Origin: Nemertoderma westbladi
Lineage: Eukaryota; Xenacoelomorpha; Nemertodermatida; Nemertodermatidae
Length of the DNA stretch: 48,272 bases
Direction of reading: 5' to 3'
NCBI GenBank assembly: GCA_032718475.1
Contig: JAUCBJ010004140.1
Coordinates: forward strand, 1 to 48,272
Below are positions 10,254 to 21,683 of the stretch, in pieces; the stretch's first letter is position 1, and every line of letters starts with the position of its first letter. The position numbers and the translations under genes were made by a program. The notes below the pieces were generated by a model, which saw nothing but the letters and a program-made list of their open reading frames with translations, did no database searches and was not told where the DNA came from.

Positions 10254-11619
10254 TTAGTCTTTCTTGCGCGGACGGCGTTTACGCAGTTTTTTGAGGCTAG
10301 TAAGAGTCCTTTTCTCTTTGGGGCGAGCCACTTTACGAGGAGGGCTATAACTCCTGGATGAAGGGTGCAATATGATTGCATCAGAAGGTGTAGGATTATA
10401 GTCGGGGTATCCGCCGTTTCGATATGCTTCTCCTCGAGCTGATTTTCCTCCGCTCATCGTTGGATACGTTCGTCCAAAACTCTCGCCGAGAATAGGGTCG
10501 TCCAAGTTCAATATCGTCTTAGAGATTCTGGATTTCCCAATCGAACTGGGATAAAGCCAATCCGTTTACCGCTTGGACATGCTGTTATAATTTAAGTTTA
10601 TCTGAACAAACGTAGGTTTCTTTTCTGATCTTTGTAGAATAGCGTCTAACTCGTTTCGTACAACGCTCTCCTCCACCTTGATGACGGGTTGTATCGTGTT
10701 AAACGGGGACGATTACGATTATACGGTTGAATGGCGATATCAGGTGCCCGTGCCCCAATCCGGCCAGGTAAGATGGGCAGATATTTAGGGAGCCCACAAC
10801 CGGAGTGCCACCGACTAACGGTTCGGGTAACACTGGATCTCTGAACGGTGAGTACAGTTCGTGAGGATCCGTGATACTATTAGGATCAAGAGTCTGAGGT
10901 CTAACTAAGGAATGAGGAGGTCTGACCGAGTATTCCGGAACTCCGATCATAGGTCTACTCAAGGATCGCCTGAGTCGAGAGAGCGTGGGCGACACATCGA
11001 ACAAGTTTCTCCCGAAATTCCCGTAAATATAGCGAGTAAACCGTGTTTAAAGCAACGTCTCCGCTGGTATTTATGTCTTTCCGTTTGTTGGTTGGTCTTG
11101 GGCATTCATCGTAATAATACCAAAGACACACGTCTTGTAGGGGAAACACGGGTGATATTTATTTGGTGTTACAATGCTTCTCTCAAGAATTCTAAATATA
11201 TGTTGGAGTTACCGCGTTTATCCGCTTCTTGAACGTCTTTTCTTTCGAGTCGATTTCGAATAGAATTTTCGCATTTGAATTTCAGTTTATTGTTACGACT
11301 CCGCTGGGTAGGATATTTAAATAATAAATACCATTTCCCTTTTGGTGTTGACATAGTCCGTATCGTGTAAATCGATAGAATGGCCGGTAGTTAAGAAGTC
11401 CATATACGTACCATTATGATGCGTATAGCAAGCGGTGAATTTTCTATAGTCCAATTCACGCGTAAGTTGCTCCTGGGACATAGGCGGTTCGATATAACTA
11501 CCATCGTCCTCTGTAGTAGTTGGATCAGTTTCACCGCGTATCAAGCTATCCACAAACGCTTGTAAAGGTAGAGTATATCTCTCTCTAATACCAAGATCAT
11601 CTTCTATCAACTCCGTCAT
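10254..11619 (-). pseudogene. Cluster of short ORFs between pol and 3' LTR, possible decayed third gene
   Basis: Consecutive overlapping minus-strand ORFs in changing frames: 11619-11317 (MTELIEDDLGIRERY...), 11354-11169, 11149-10955, about 11045-10699 (RRSLSRPMIGVPEYSVRPP...) and about 10566-10254. The last ends in a basic tail, KKLRKRRPRKKD. Their composition is that of real protein, unlike random AT-rich ORFs, and they sit where env or an accessory gene would be in a retroelement. I recognise no family and see no fusion peptide or membrane anchor. They may be one gene broken by frameshifts, or exons. Confidence 0.4.
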
Positions 11620-12390
11620 ATCTGTTATATGAGTTTATTAATATTATAATGAGTTTATCTTTAGGCGAGCAGGCGTCGCTGCCTACCCCTCTCTGCCCCC
11701 GGACAGTGGGATTCTCAGCGCCGATGTACCGTGCCAACGATAACCGGCACAAGTCACTCCACTGTCCGTCCCAAAGTCTTGAATTCACTTCAGGTTTTAC
11801 TGCAGAGTTAGGGTTACTTTCACAATTGCGACTCGCTACTGTAAACACACTTTAGTAGTGATATTCACCTAAAAACGCACAAATTCCAAAAACACAACTG
11901 TCATAAATAGCACACACTCGGGCCATTTGTCCGTTAGTCAGTGCCTTCCAGAATGCCACGTTATTATTATGTATCCTTAGATACTAGCAGTGTGCTATTT
12001 ATTCCTTATGCTATGCAATGGGGCAAGCTTTCTATTGCTCTTTTTAACTTACTTCTAATTCTAGCGTGGGTGTTGCTATGGTGACATTATGGAAAGCTAG
12101 CGGTAGAATTAGGGTAATTCTCATGCATACAGATCTGGGGTGCTATTTAATAGTAATTCTTTGATTGTCAATATCCTCTTTATGCATGATTTCATGAACT
12201 CCAACGGCCACTGACCACACACCGGAGACTCTCGCACTCTAATACACTCAATAGGGTGAATCTCCGCTCCCGCGATCCACTAATTAATGGAATTTTGGGA
12301 ATGTTATAAATTGCACAAAATGACAATTTATTAAATTCACTTAAAGACACGAATTTAAACTCATTCCCGTGAATTCCACTATTTGATGGT
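11620..12390 (-). other. Non-coding part of the element's 3' region
   Basis: Only short ORFs on either strand. The sequence is uncharacterised. Confidence 0.4.
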
Positions 12391-12403
12391 AAAATTGACA
12401 CAA

Positions 12404-12672
12404 TTTTATTCCAGAGCATATCTGGGGACCTAGGATCCTTAATTCTATAAAAATTGTCTTTTAAGAGTACCGGTAAGTGCTGCGATATCTTAATTGACTA
12501 GAAATTTTAAAGGATCTGAATTTTACAGATTTTAATAAATATTAAATTAATATTTAAGATGGGCACCGATTTATTCCAGAACTTGTCTGGGGACATTAAC
12601 CACTGATTCTAGAATTTGTCTTTCAAGTATATCGGTGGGTGCCGCGATATCTTAATCGACTAGAATTACAGA
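12404..12672. repeat. Two tandem ~162-bp diverged copies
   Basis: TTATTCCAGAGCATATCTGG at about 12407 recurs as TTATTCCAGAACTTGTCTGG at about 12571, and GCGATATCTTAATTGACTAG at about 12482 recurs as GCGATATCTTAATCGACTAG at about 12643. An old tandem duplication in the 3' non-coding part of the retroelement. Confidence 0.7.
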
Positions 12673-13186
12673 TGGTCAAAAGGTTTAACAGATTTATTTG
12701 CGTTTTACGCTACTGTTAAAGGGACATCACGCTACTATATGTATTATTTAATATAAGGTAGAAGAGCAATATCGCACGAAGCAATGTCAGTGTGAAGAGG
12801 CAAGTCGTTTCCAAGGTCTACCCAGAGCTTGGTTTAGCCGAGACACGAGGATCTGAACTTTGCATTCCTAATACTCTGCCTACCAATAATACTTAAATAT
12901 AGTAGGAGCTTTATTGTACTTTAATAAGTACTGACATGTCATCTTACTATAGTCTCGCATTTATAATATAATACGGACAGTAAGGAAAGAGAAAATAATT
13001 ATTTCTCGCTGTCACAGTAAATATATATTATATGTAATTACGTAATAAACACTAATATATTGCACTAATCTACTAAATAATCTAAAATAACATTTTACTA
13101 AATAAAATTAAATAAAACGATTATAATAAAGTACATAATAATATTCGCATATAAAATAATATAGTCATGCACCCACTCCAGACGTA
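12673..13186 (-). other. AT-rich non-coding region after pol
   Basis: Very AT-rich, no ORF. It lies immediately downstream of the pol stop on the minus strand. Confidence 0.5.
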
Positions 13187-16100
13187 TCACGATGGGGAGT
13201 CCCTAGATGTTTGAGGAATTAGGGAGGTGGTAGTGGGAAGAGTGTCTTGCCTTCCATAGTTTCCGGAGAGTTCTCGGTCTCTTTCCAGTAAACATAAACG
13301 ACCAACTGGGCGATTGAGCTGTTGCGTCTCAAAGATTATACCTGGTTTCTTGAAGTTACGCCGCATGACGACGAGTTCTACCGAGCGCACCAAACCATCA
13401 TCCGAGATGTGAGTCTCGATGATACGACCTGTCTGCCACCGTTTACGTGGAAGGTCTGAATCTACAATAAGCACCATGTCTCCGGCGCTGACGTTTTCCT
13501 GCTGCGCAAACCACTTAGTTCGAAGTTGTAGCGTGGGCAGATAATGTTTCTCGAAATGGTCAGCGAAACGACGGGATAGCAACTGCATAAGTTGCCAAGT
13601 TCGACGGCAGTATTCGTTTCCGTCGACGATCTCCGATCGTGGGAGCATGGCTACAGGTTTCTTCAGTAGAAAGTGCGCGGGTGTTAGCGCTTCCAGGGAA
13701 TCGGGACTCGATGAGACTGGCATAAGAGGTCTCTCGTTGAGATAGGCAGCGATTTCCTCCATTAACGTCCGCAAAAGTTCGTCGGTGAGATACGCGCGGC
13801 ACGGCACTATAAAGTGAAATGCGGTCTTGACACTTCTAATTAATCTCTCCCAACTTCCTCCCCACCAAGGGGCGTCGGCGGCGTTGAAGGTCCAGCTAGA
13901 CGCTGTTATCCTTAGCTGTTCGTCCACCTGTCTTTGGTTCCAGTCCTTTACGTAAGCCTGGATTTCGTTGTTGGCACCAATGAAGTTCGTTCCCTTATCA
14001 GATCTCATCGTGTTACTAGTTCAGAAGCGAGCGATCTGTCTGCGTAAACTTAAGACGAAGCTGTTGGTAGATAGATCGTTCACCATATCGAGATGGATAG
14101 CTCTACAAGTCATGCAGACAAAGATGACACACCATCTCTTGACTATAGTCCTAGCACGATATACTTCAATAGGGCCAAATAAATCCACACCGGTATTAGT
14201 AAAGGGTGGTTCATAGAAGCTTACTCGTTCCCTAGGTAATTCTGCCTCTCGCTGTGTTAAAGGCCTACTGAATGCTTTCCTACAGGGTATGCAGTTCCTA
14301 AGAACTTGGTTCAGAGCTCTACGGGGTTTATAAAAATAATAGCGAGTTCGAATTTCGCTAAGAACTTGTTCTCTACCAGCATGATAAAGTTTACTGTGAA
14401 CATCTACAATCATCTTGATTTGTACTTCAAGATTTCTAATGAGTATGGGGAATTTAGTGTCAAAGGATAATGGAGCATTGGTGAGTCTTCCTCCAACACG
14501 TATTAACCCATCTATCATTGTGCTAGAGAAGCGATCCCTTAAGCGCATCTGTGGATTTCTCAACAACAGGAAATACTTATTGGAATCCTCATAGCATTGC
14601 AGGAGTCTCAGTATCTGCTTATTGGTTTCTTCATGCTCCTGGTAACTGATCTTCTCCTTTAGAAACCGGTCGGATATTTTATATTTGGGGAGATCTTTAA
14701 TAACATGAACTTGCGCAGATGTCAATGGAGCGGTATCACTAGTGGTCTTCGTCCTGGAGTAGTGATGATGAAAACATCGCTTTAAATATGTGACGGCCTA
14801 ACAGAGCCGATTCCAGGAACTGTAGTGATGTATTGCTCTCTGCAGCAGGGGTGAGAGTCCTTGCGAGACGTCTGGTGTTCCAGATTTCCAATCTCTATCT
14901 CTGATTTCAACAACAGACTTATTTGTGGCGAGGGATTGTGGATCCGAAGCGTCGTTTTCGGAAGTATGTAATACAGATAGATCTATCACCGGTTTAAATA
15001 ACTTCGATTTACTCGCCCGGGTTTTAGGTTTAACTTTCTCCGCTCCCTTGGCTTGTCTATTCTCCGCCGTAGTAAGGTGAGGAGGCCATTCATCCTCTTC
15101 CTTGCTTAGGAAGTCGGGTCCACCCAACCAGTCTGGAGTATCTATCAGTTCCTGTGGAGTTGCTCCCCTGGAGGCGATGTTGGCTGGATTAATCGTACCA
15201 GGGCAATGTCTCCATTGATCTATCTTTGTGCGACTAAGAATAATGGCTACTCTGTTGGTAACAAAGACGCTGAACTGACAGACTTCATTGGTTATATACT
15301 CCAACACGAGTAAAGTGTCGGTCCAATAAACAGTTTTCTCCAGTGGATAGTCGATCTGTTCGGTTACATTCCGGCCGATGGCTGTAGCGTATAGAGCCGC
15401 TTTTAACTCCGCTCGAGGAACCTTCAACTTGTTGTTAATCAATGCCTTAGAGGTAACCAAGGCGACTTTGATTCCATCCGGAGTTTCGACTCGCAGGTAT
15501 GCTACTATACCTATTCCCATATCGCTGGCGTCTCCAAACACATGGAGTTGATAGGAATACTTAGGGAGAACATGACCAAAATATGAACGGGAAATTATAA
15601 AGCTCTCGATGGCAGGTAGAGAATCTTCCCATTTCATCCACCTCTTTAACAGTTCTCCCTTAAGTGGATCGTCCCATGAGTGGTTTTCAAGCCACATTTG
15701 TTGTACTAAACTCCGAGCAATCAATATAACTGGGCTAATAAATCCCAATGGGTCGAAATAAGTGCTCAGGATACTTAAACAAATCTGTTTGGTCCGAACT
15801 GGATTATCTCGCTGTTTTAGCTGAAAAAACAGGATATCTCTCTCCGTGTCCCACTTCAAGCCAAGCGTCTTGGTTTCTGGAAGATCGTCTTTTATTAAGT
15901 CTAGGTCTTTCGCTCCTCGGTCTTCTACTGGTATCGGTTCCAGAAACTCACGGGAGTTGCTGGTGAATTTAGTCAGTCTAAACCCACCTCTTTTCAAACA
16001 CTCTACCGTTCCTTTCGCGACATCAATGTCTTCTTCTACTGATGGAAGGGACTTTAAATTGTCGTCCATGTATATATCTCGTTTGATGTTGTCAATCACC

Positions 16101-16492
16101 TCTTTAGAGAAGGCGTCCCGGTTGTCATCAGCGGTGGTCCGCACCACTGAACAGGCGTTTGAAGGGCTTGATATGATCCCAAAAGCCTGGATGGTCATCC
16201 AGTACTCCACCGGTTTCTGGTTGAGATCTCCTTCAGGCCACCACAGAAATCTTAGGCTGTCTCTATCCCTATCCAGCGCCTTGACCTGTAAGAACATTCC
16301 TTCTATATCGGAGGCGAACGCGATGGAATATTGTCTTAATCTTAAAAGTATTCCCAACAAGGATTGGAGTAAGTTGGGTCCTGGTAACAACTCGGAATTG
16401 AGGGATTGGCCCATATATAGGGCGGAGCCATCAAATACGACTCGTACTTCATGGGGTTTACCGGGTTTGGGAATGTAATGATGTGTTAGGTA
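13187..16492 (-). pseudogene. Bel/Pao pol: RT, RNase H, integrase, DUF5641-like C-terminus
   Basis: One frame throughout, broken by two stops: TAG at about 14798-14800 and TGA at about 14021-14023. The TGA lies where Arg is expected, as in CpG decay. RT shows VRVVFDGSA, SDIEGMFLQV with a catalytic Asp, and IYMDD (residues about 154-158 of the 16534-14798 ORF). RNase H follows with HVFGDASDMGIG, PRAELKAA and YWTDT. The integrase has an HHCC finger (HSKLYHAG and CIPCRK), DLFGPIEV, MRSDKGTNFIG and WWGGSWERLI, so the D, D and E of the catalytic triad are all present. The C-terminus (DMVLIVDSDLPRKRWQTGRI) is the Pao-family DUF5641-like module. The first 14 codons of the 16534 ORF belong to the neighbouring insertion, not to pol. 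Confidence 0.9.
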
Positions 16493-17556
16493 GTCGCTTG
16501 CGTCCTTCTGGGCTCCTCCCCGAGGCGCACCCACGAGGCGGACGCTTTCCCACCACTCTTGGGGCCAGTCCGACTGATGTTTTTATCAGACCGGGCCGGA
16601 GGGTAGCCCGATGCTTCCCGGGTTCACTTTTCAATCCCCCGATCACACCGGCACAGCTCGTCGGTGTAGCGAGATGGTCGGCTACTGTCAACTTACTGTG
16701 GCATGACTGTACATTGAGCCAACTCAGAGAGTCAACCGGCAGGTGGACCAGTCGATAGCGATCGAGCATCAAGGTCGCCCTTGAGCCAAACCGACGGTCT
16801 TGTCCCAAGTGGGCTTGCGCTACCCACATGGAATATTGACACGTTTTCACCCGCCTCGCCGGCAGTATTGAGGGGAAGTCAGTTCCGCAAACAATACTGA
16901 CTAGCTCGAAAGCTAGGAACAAGTAACCACTTACCAGTCACTGTACACATGTACTCAACAGATGTTCACAATATCAAGTACACTACGGTAAACACAAAAT
17001 CTGACACATACTATGCACACACAGAGGACATAATCGGGAAAGACAAATCGGGGTCAAAATCGAGAGGGACAAAATTGTATCGACTAATAAAAAAGCCGAG
17101 AGTACCTTATTTTGCCGTCAGGGCAAAATAACTTTGTGTGCACAAAGTATGCTGGGGCGCAGTAAAGATATGGTCCTACTAATAACCAGCGGCGACTGAA
17201 CCAACCGGCAAGGTTTCCCATACTCACTCGCAGTGGCCATACATACACTCACGTATACCACGTACCCACAGCAACAGAAAGCTCAAGCAAACTGCCACTG
17301 ATCGTCCACATACAAATCACAGTTCACACCACATGAACCACAAATCACGCCATGCCACCACCCCTACTGTGTACAGGACTGGCAGTACGGCAACAGGCCG
17401 ACTAGGCGATACCACGGCACCATGTTGATTCATGGTTCGCAAGACACGAGGGCCTTCAGTAACTCCCTTGCACTATACCGAAGATTTAACGTGCCCCCAG
17501 ACCCTCACGAGCCCGCCGCCGCCTGTTGAACGCACCCCTATAGAGACCTCACCTCT
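16493..17556. mobile_element. 1064-bp GC-rich insertion in pol, unknown class, 7-bp TSD
   Basis: TTAGGTA flanks it at 16486-16492 and 17557-17563. Removing 1071 bp leaves pol in frame across the gap, so this is an insertion and not pol sequence. There are no terminal inverted repeats, no TG..CA ends and no poly(A). It is far richer in GC than its surroundings at both ends. It holds strong hairpins: TTATTTTGCC/GGCAAAATAA (17107-17131), ACTTTGTG/CACAAAGT (17131-17148) and CAGTATTG/CAATACTG (16862-16897). I do not recognise it; a SINE, a truncated LINE or a retrocopied structured RNA are the options. Confidence 0.65.
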
Positions 17557-18336
17557 TTAGGTATGTTCTCTCGGTTATTGGTGTTCCTTCCGGTACTCGC
17601 TCCGCATATCCTTTTGTAATAAATTTCTTCAACTGAGTTTGGTACATTTCTTTAGCTGAAGCATTTGCCGTAAGGTGTCGATGTAATTGAGCGATTCTTT
17701 TCTCCGCCAAGGGTCGGTTGTTTATAAATCTAGGTTCTCGTTTTCGAAATGGTAGGCCGATTTCATATCTACCTTGATCTTTTAAAAAACGTGTAGTTGT
17801 CTCCTGGATTTGCTTGGCTCTTTCTTCTTCTACCGATAGGGCCTTATCGTATGAATTGGGCTCTACCACCTCTTGAGTAAAGAATCGTACGGCGAGTTCG
17901 TCCCGAGTCCTAGCGTTGTAGCGCTCTATCTCGTCATTGAGTTCGTCGTTGTAGTTAATTGGTCCCGATGGGCGAATCAGTTGACATAGGTTCACCTGGT
18001 TTTTCCACGTTTTGTTTTCTGTAAGTAGGTCGATTGTGTTCTCTTCATCGAAGAGTTGGTAGATGTCGTCATTATCTGAGGAGTATGGTGTTCCCTCAGT
18101 TGGTTCATCCACCTCACTGCTCTCCACTTCCCATTCATTTACTTGGTATACCTGTTCTTGTGGTAATCTCTCTTCGAGAGTTCTGCGGGAAGGGCCAGTA
18201 AAGTACCAACCTACTCTAGTTCTTACCGCATAGGTTTGTAGTGGCTGCGGTTGAGCAGGCTGTTTCTCCAATGTCTCGAGCGCCTCATGCGCGTTTTGGC
18301 CGATGAGTATTTGCACTCCAGGATAATCTGTATGGA
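17557..18336 (-). pseudogene. Bel/Pao pol: linker between protease and RT
   Basis: In frame with the protease part beyond the LINE insertion (9133 bp, which preserves the frame) and with RT beyond the 1064-bp insertion. It contains QILIGQNAHEAL, the segment that follows protease in Pao-type pol, then TRVGWYFTGP, FFTQEVVEPNS, and QLKKFITKGYAERVPEG just before the RT start. This is the usual Pao arrangement. Confidence 0.85.
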
Positions 18337-18349
18337 ATCGAGGTATCTT

Positions 18350-18866
18350 TTTTTTTTCTTTTTTTTAAACATGGTATCACGTATAATAAGGCAACTTAGC
18401 AGGGTTTAAACAAAAAATATTAAGATAATACAACCACAAACAAAAAAAACAAACAAAAGGTTATGCCCCTATATCCAGTTGCTGTGTAATCTAGAAACAA
18501 ATATAGGGCCTACAGTCAACTATAATAGTACAATACTAAAAATGCAAAAGTGACACTGGAAATTGTACAAAGAATGTTTTAGATAGTTTTAATGGTATAT
18601 AGCATATCATAAAACTGCATATGTATAAGTCAAATATAATACTCCACAACACTAATCCTCTTTGTACAAGTACAACAATTTATAATCACCAATATAAGAA
18701 TAGATAATTTGTTTACGGTTTTGAGAAAAAAATGCTTTAGAGTCTATATTTTCGCCTTACACTTCATCCTTGGACATGGTAGGGGGACCCCCTGAAAAAA
18801 ATACACAACTAGGTATTTAGAAGACACCAGATCACCATCGGCAAAAATGACAAGACGAGGCATATA
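18350..18866 (-). other. 3' UTR and poly(A) tail of the LINE
   Basis: Non-coding, ending on the minus strand in A-runs interrupted by one G. It contains CAGGGGGTCCCCCTACC near 18776-18792, like the GGACCCCC block in many CR1-type 3' UTRs. Confidence 0.65.
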
Positions 18867-19404
18867 TTAGAATGTCTTAAAACGTTTAGAGGCACGAATG
18901 AATATCCCTAGTTCAGATGCGAGGATCGATTGGAGAGAGGGAAGAACATTATGACCATGCAAAAGAGAAGACACAGCAAGAGGAATTGAATTTGAGGACA
19001 AAAATAATAATAGTTTGGAGCGAGGTAATTGATATGCTGGACAAAAGATGAGATAGTGCTCGGAATCCTCACAAGAGTGGCCACAAGCGGTGCATTCAGT
19101 TGAATCCATTAGGTATCGCTTTACCATATCAGATGCAAGAGTACTACAATTTAGGCGTAGTTGACAGAGAATTACCTCTGTAAAACGATCACCTAAGTAG
19201 TGATATTTGTTAACTTTGAGAAGAGGAAACATTTCGCGTTTGAATAACGGCAAGGATAGTTGCCTGATGCTACTAGGTAGATTATTCCAAGAATTAATAG
19301 TGTGCGGAAAAAATTATCTAGCATAGAGTTCCTTCCGTATAATGGGGATTGCGATGTCATTATTATTCCGAAGAGAGTAATGATAATTTGAAGTCTGGCC
19401 AACG
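18867..19404 (-). pseudogene. LINE ORF2 C-terminus (zinc-binding)
   Basis: Continues ORF2 in frame after removal of the 2318-bp DNA transposon and one CAACG copy (2323 bp). It reads SLRNNNDIAIPII, then NSWNNLPSSIRQLSLPLF, then a Cys/His cluster CTACGHSCEDSEHYLIFCP typical of the ORF2 C-terminus in the CR1/Jockey group. One in-frame TAA (19314-19316) shows decay. Ends at TAA 18867-18869. Confidence 0.8.
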
Positions 19405-19433
19405 CACAGTGGGCCAGGGGTGGCCAAAATACC
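19405..19433 (+). promoter_or_regulatory. Left transposon end: RSS-like heptamer, 12-bp spacer, A-rich nonamer
   Basis: CACAGTG (19405-19411), then 12 bp, then CCAAAATAC (19424-19432). The wider block GGCCAAAATACC begins 10 bp after the heptamer. The nonamer consensus of RAG signals is ACAAAAACC; the match is partial. Whether this is a functional transposase site is inference. Confidence 0.5.
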
Positions 19434-20169
19434 CTAAAATGAAGTTTGTTTTAGTGGTTTGAAACATATCCTATCTTGTAGCCCATATTTCGAAACCTAA
19501 GAAAAAATATTTTTTTTTCCGAAAATATTTGCCAATATTTTTTTTTTGAGGTGAAAAATTAAAAATTTTCTATTTTTCACTCAAAATTTCAGTTTTTAGG
19601 AAAAATTTCCAAAAAAACGTATTTTTTTAAAAATTGGACTACATTGGAAATTTTTTTTTTAAAAATGTTCTCCATGGCAAGCTGATTCCAAATATGTGGT
19701 TTTTAGAGGTCCCCAGCGTTGTCTTCATGCTCCAAGTTTCATTTAAACCTTTTTTTTCCAAAAATATTTCATTTTTCGTAATTAAGGGAAGCCAGACTTT
19801 TCGAACTAATCCGACCGCACTGAAAAACATTGACATCCAAATACAACCTTCGAACATCATAAATATGAAAAAAAAAATTGCACCTACTTGCACCCCTTCG
19901 CATAAGGAGCAATTCAAAAATTCCAGTTTTGAACATTTTTCTATTATTATTGCATACATTTAGTCTTATTAACATCATAACACATCGAATTCCTATCACT
20001 ACTCTGAATACTTTATTGACCATGATCACTGATGGTTATAATGATACAAAGTAACATCAATACAATTAAGATACATCAATACATACAACAAGTACATCAA
20101 TGTACTTACTAATTACTAATTACTACTTACTAATTATATATATGTATATGTATATTACATCTTTATCGT

Positions 20170-20412
20170 TGAGTCGGGCATTGTCACGCTCTCGGTAAAG
20201 TTGTACATGTACAGTGTAATTACGTTTTATATTGGTTTTAAGTTAGCGTAGTGTAATATTGTATTTGTAACCAAGTAACATAAAGGACCCCCTTGGAAAT
20301 AAGCTGCAAATCCTATATGTTATGTTGGACAATACCTTTATACCGGTATATTGTTTGGTGTATTTGTTATTGTTTTTACATAATGTATAAGTAAATCTAT
20401 CTATCTATAATG
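20170..20412 (+). repeat. LINE 3' UTR-like fragment with (CTAT)n tail
   Basis: Reads TTGTACATGTACAGTG, then AAGGACCCCCTTGGAAATAA and GCTGCAAATCC, then TTGGACAATACC, and ends in CTATCTATCTATA. This is the layout of CR1-type 3' UTRs in marine invertebrates. It is on the opposite strand to the LINE around it, so it is a separate short copy nested in the DNA transposon. Confidence 0.45.
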
Positions 20413-20770
20413 GGATTCTACTTCAGCTTAGTTGTTATTTGTGATCAGTGATTGGCTGAAAATTTAATCAGCTCTCTAAACTGGAATATAAAACAAATGG
20501 GCATAGAAACCAGGTTAGTTGCCTCAATGTAAAACTCTGTTGCTTACCATGATTGGCTGATATTATCATGAAAGCAAAAACCCTTGGCCCTTAGTATACA
20601 GTAAATCAACAAACACCCTTGCAGTATGATTCATCATTCATTAGGAGCAACAATTATTCAATGTAATATGAATAAGTTATTTTATGATAAAAATCTCAAA
20701 TACATTCTGCAAAATACTGTAAGACTTATTCACTCACAAAGTTTGGTAAACAAATTGCTCATAATATTTT

Positions 20771-21480
20771 GTGCCATGCTAAAGACATGTGCCACATGCT
20801 AAAAGTGGTACCTATGTGCCACTAGAGAATTCTAAACCGTTTTTAATCGAATCAGCACCTTTGAAAACCTATAAATACCGAAAATGGAACATTTCTAAGA
20901 AACTTTAGAGATTTTGACATTTAGTGCCATCTAAACACATGTGCCACATGCTAAAAAGTGGCACCTAAGTGCCACTAGAGAATTCGAAACCATTTGTAAT
21001 CGAATCAGCACCTTTGAAAACCTATAAATACCGAAAATGGAACATTTCTATGAAGCTTTAGAGATTTTGATATTTTGTGCCATGCTAAACACATGTGCCA
21101 AATGCTAAAAAGTGGCACCTATGTGCCACTAGAGAATTCGAAACCGTTTGTAATCGAATCAGCACCTTTGAAAACCTATAAATACCGAAAATTAAACATT
21201 TCTATGAAGCTTTAGATATTTTAATATTTTGTGCCACGCTAAACACATGTGCCACATGCTGAAAAGTGGCACCTATGTGCCACTAGAGAATTTGAAAAAC
21301 ATTTGTAATCGAATCAGCACCTTTGGAAACCTATAAATACCGAAAATGGAACATTTCTATGAAGCTTTAGATATTTTGATATTTTGTGCCATGCTAAACA
21401 CATGTGCCATGTGCCACAAGCTAAAAAGTGGCACTTCTACGCTACTAGAAAATTTGAAACTATTTGTTAGTGCTTCAGCA
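20771..21480. repeat. 153-bp tandem repeat, ~4.6 copies, inside the transposon
   Basis: Unit starts GTGCCATGCTAAACACATGT at 20771, 20924, 21077, 21231 and 21386 (periods 153, 153, 154, 155). Each unit holds AGTGGCACCTATGTGCCACT, a perfect 8-bp-arm inverted repeat, and AATCGAATCAGCACCTTTG. Copies differ by a few bases. The array abuts the right terminus. Confidence 0.9.
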
Positions 21481-21683
21481 CCCTGTTAAACCTTGTGGAA
21501 CCGAAATCACCGCCATTCTGCCTGTGTCTATTGGGTTTGCCAAATACGCAAATTTTGGCACGTGCCAGAAATGGCACACAGCCACCCTTTGAGAATTTGA
21601 GACCCATCTCAGAAGATTCGCCACTATCGAAAACCCGTATAGGTTAAAAATAGTGCCCAAACTATGAATATTTTTCGAAATAA

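Noticed and set aside
11649-11855. 68-codon plus-strand ORF
   Set aside because: No features; overlaps an equally featureless minus-strand ORF.
15846-16478. 210-codon plus-strand ORF
   Set aside because: Antisense to the reverse transcriptase of the Bel/Pao pol; no independent protein features.
16458-16922. 154-codon minus-strand ORF in the GC-rich insertion
   Set aside because: It runs across the insertion boundary and its composition is that of translated structured DNA; the first 14 residues of the 16534 ORF are from the same insert.
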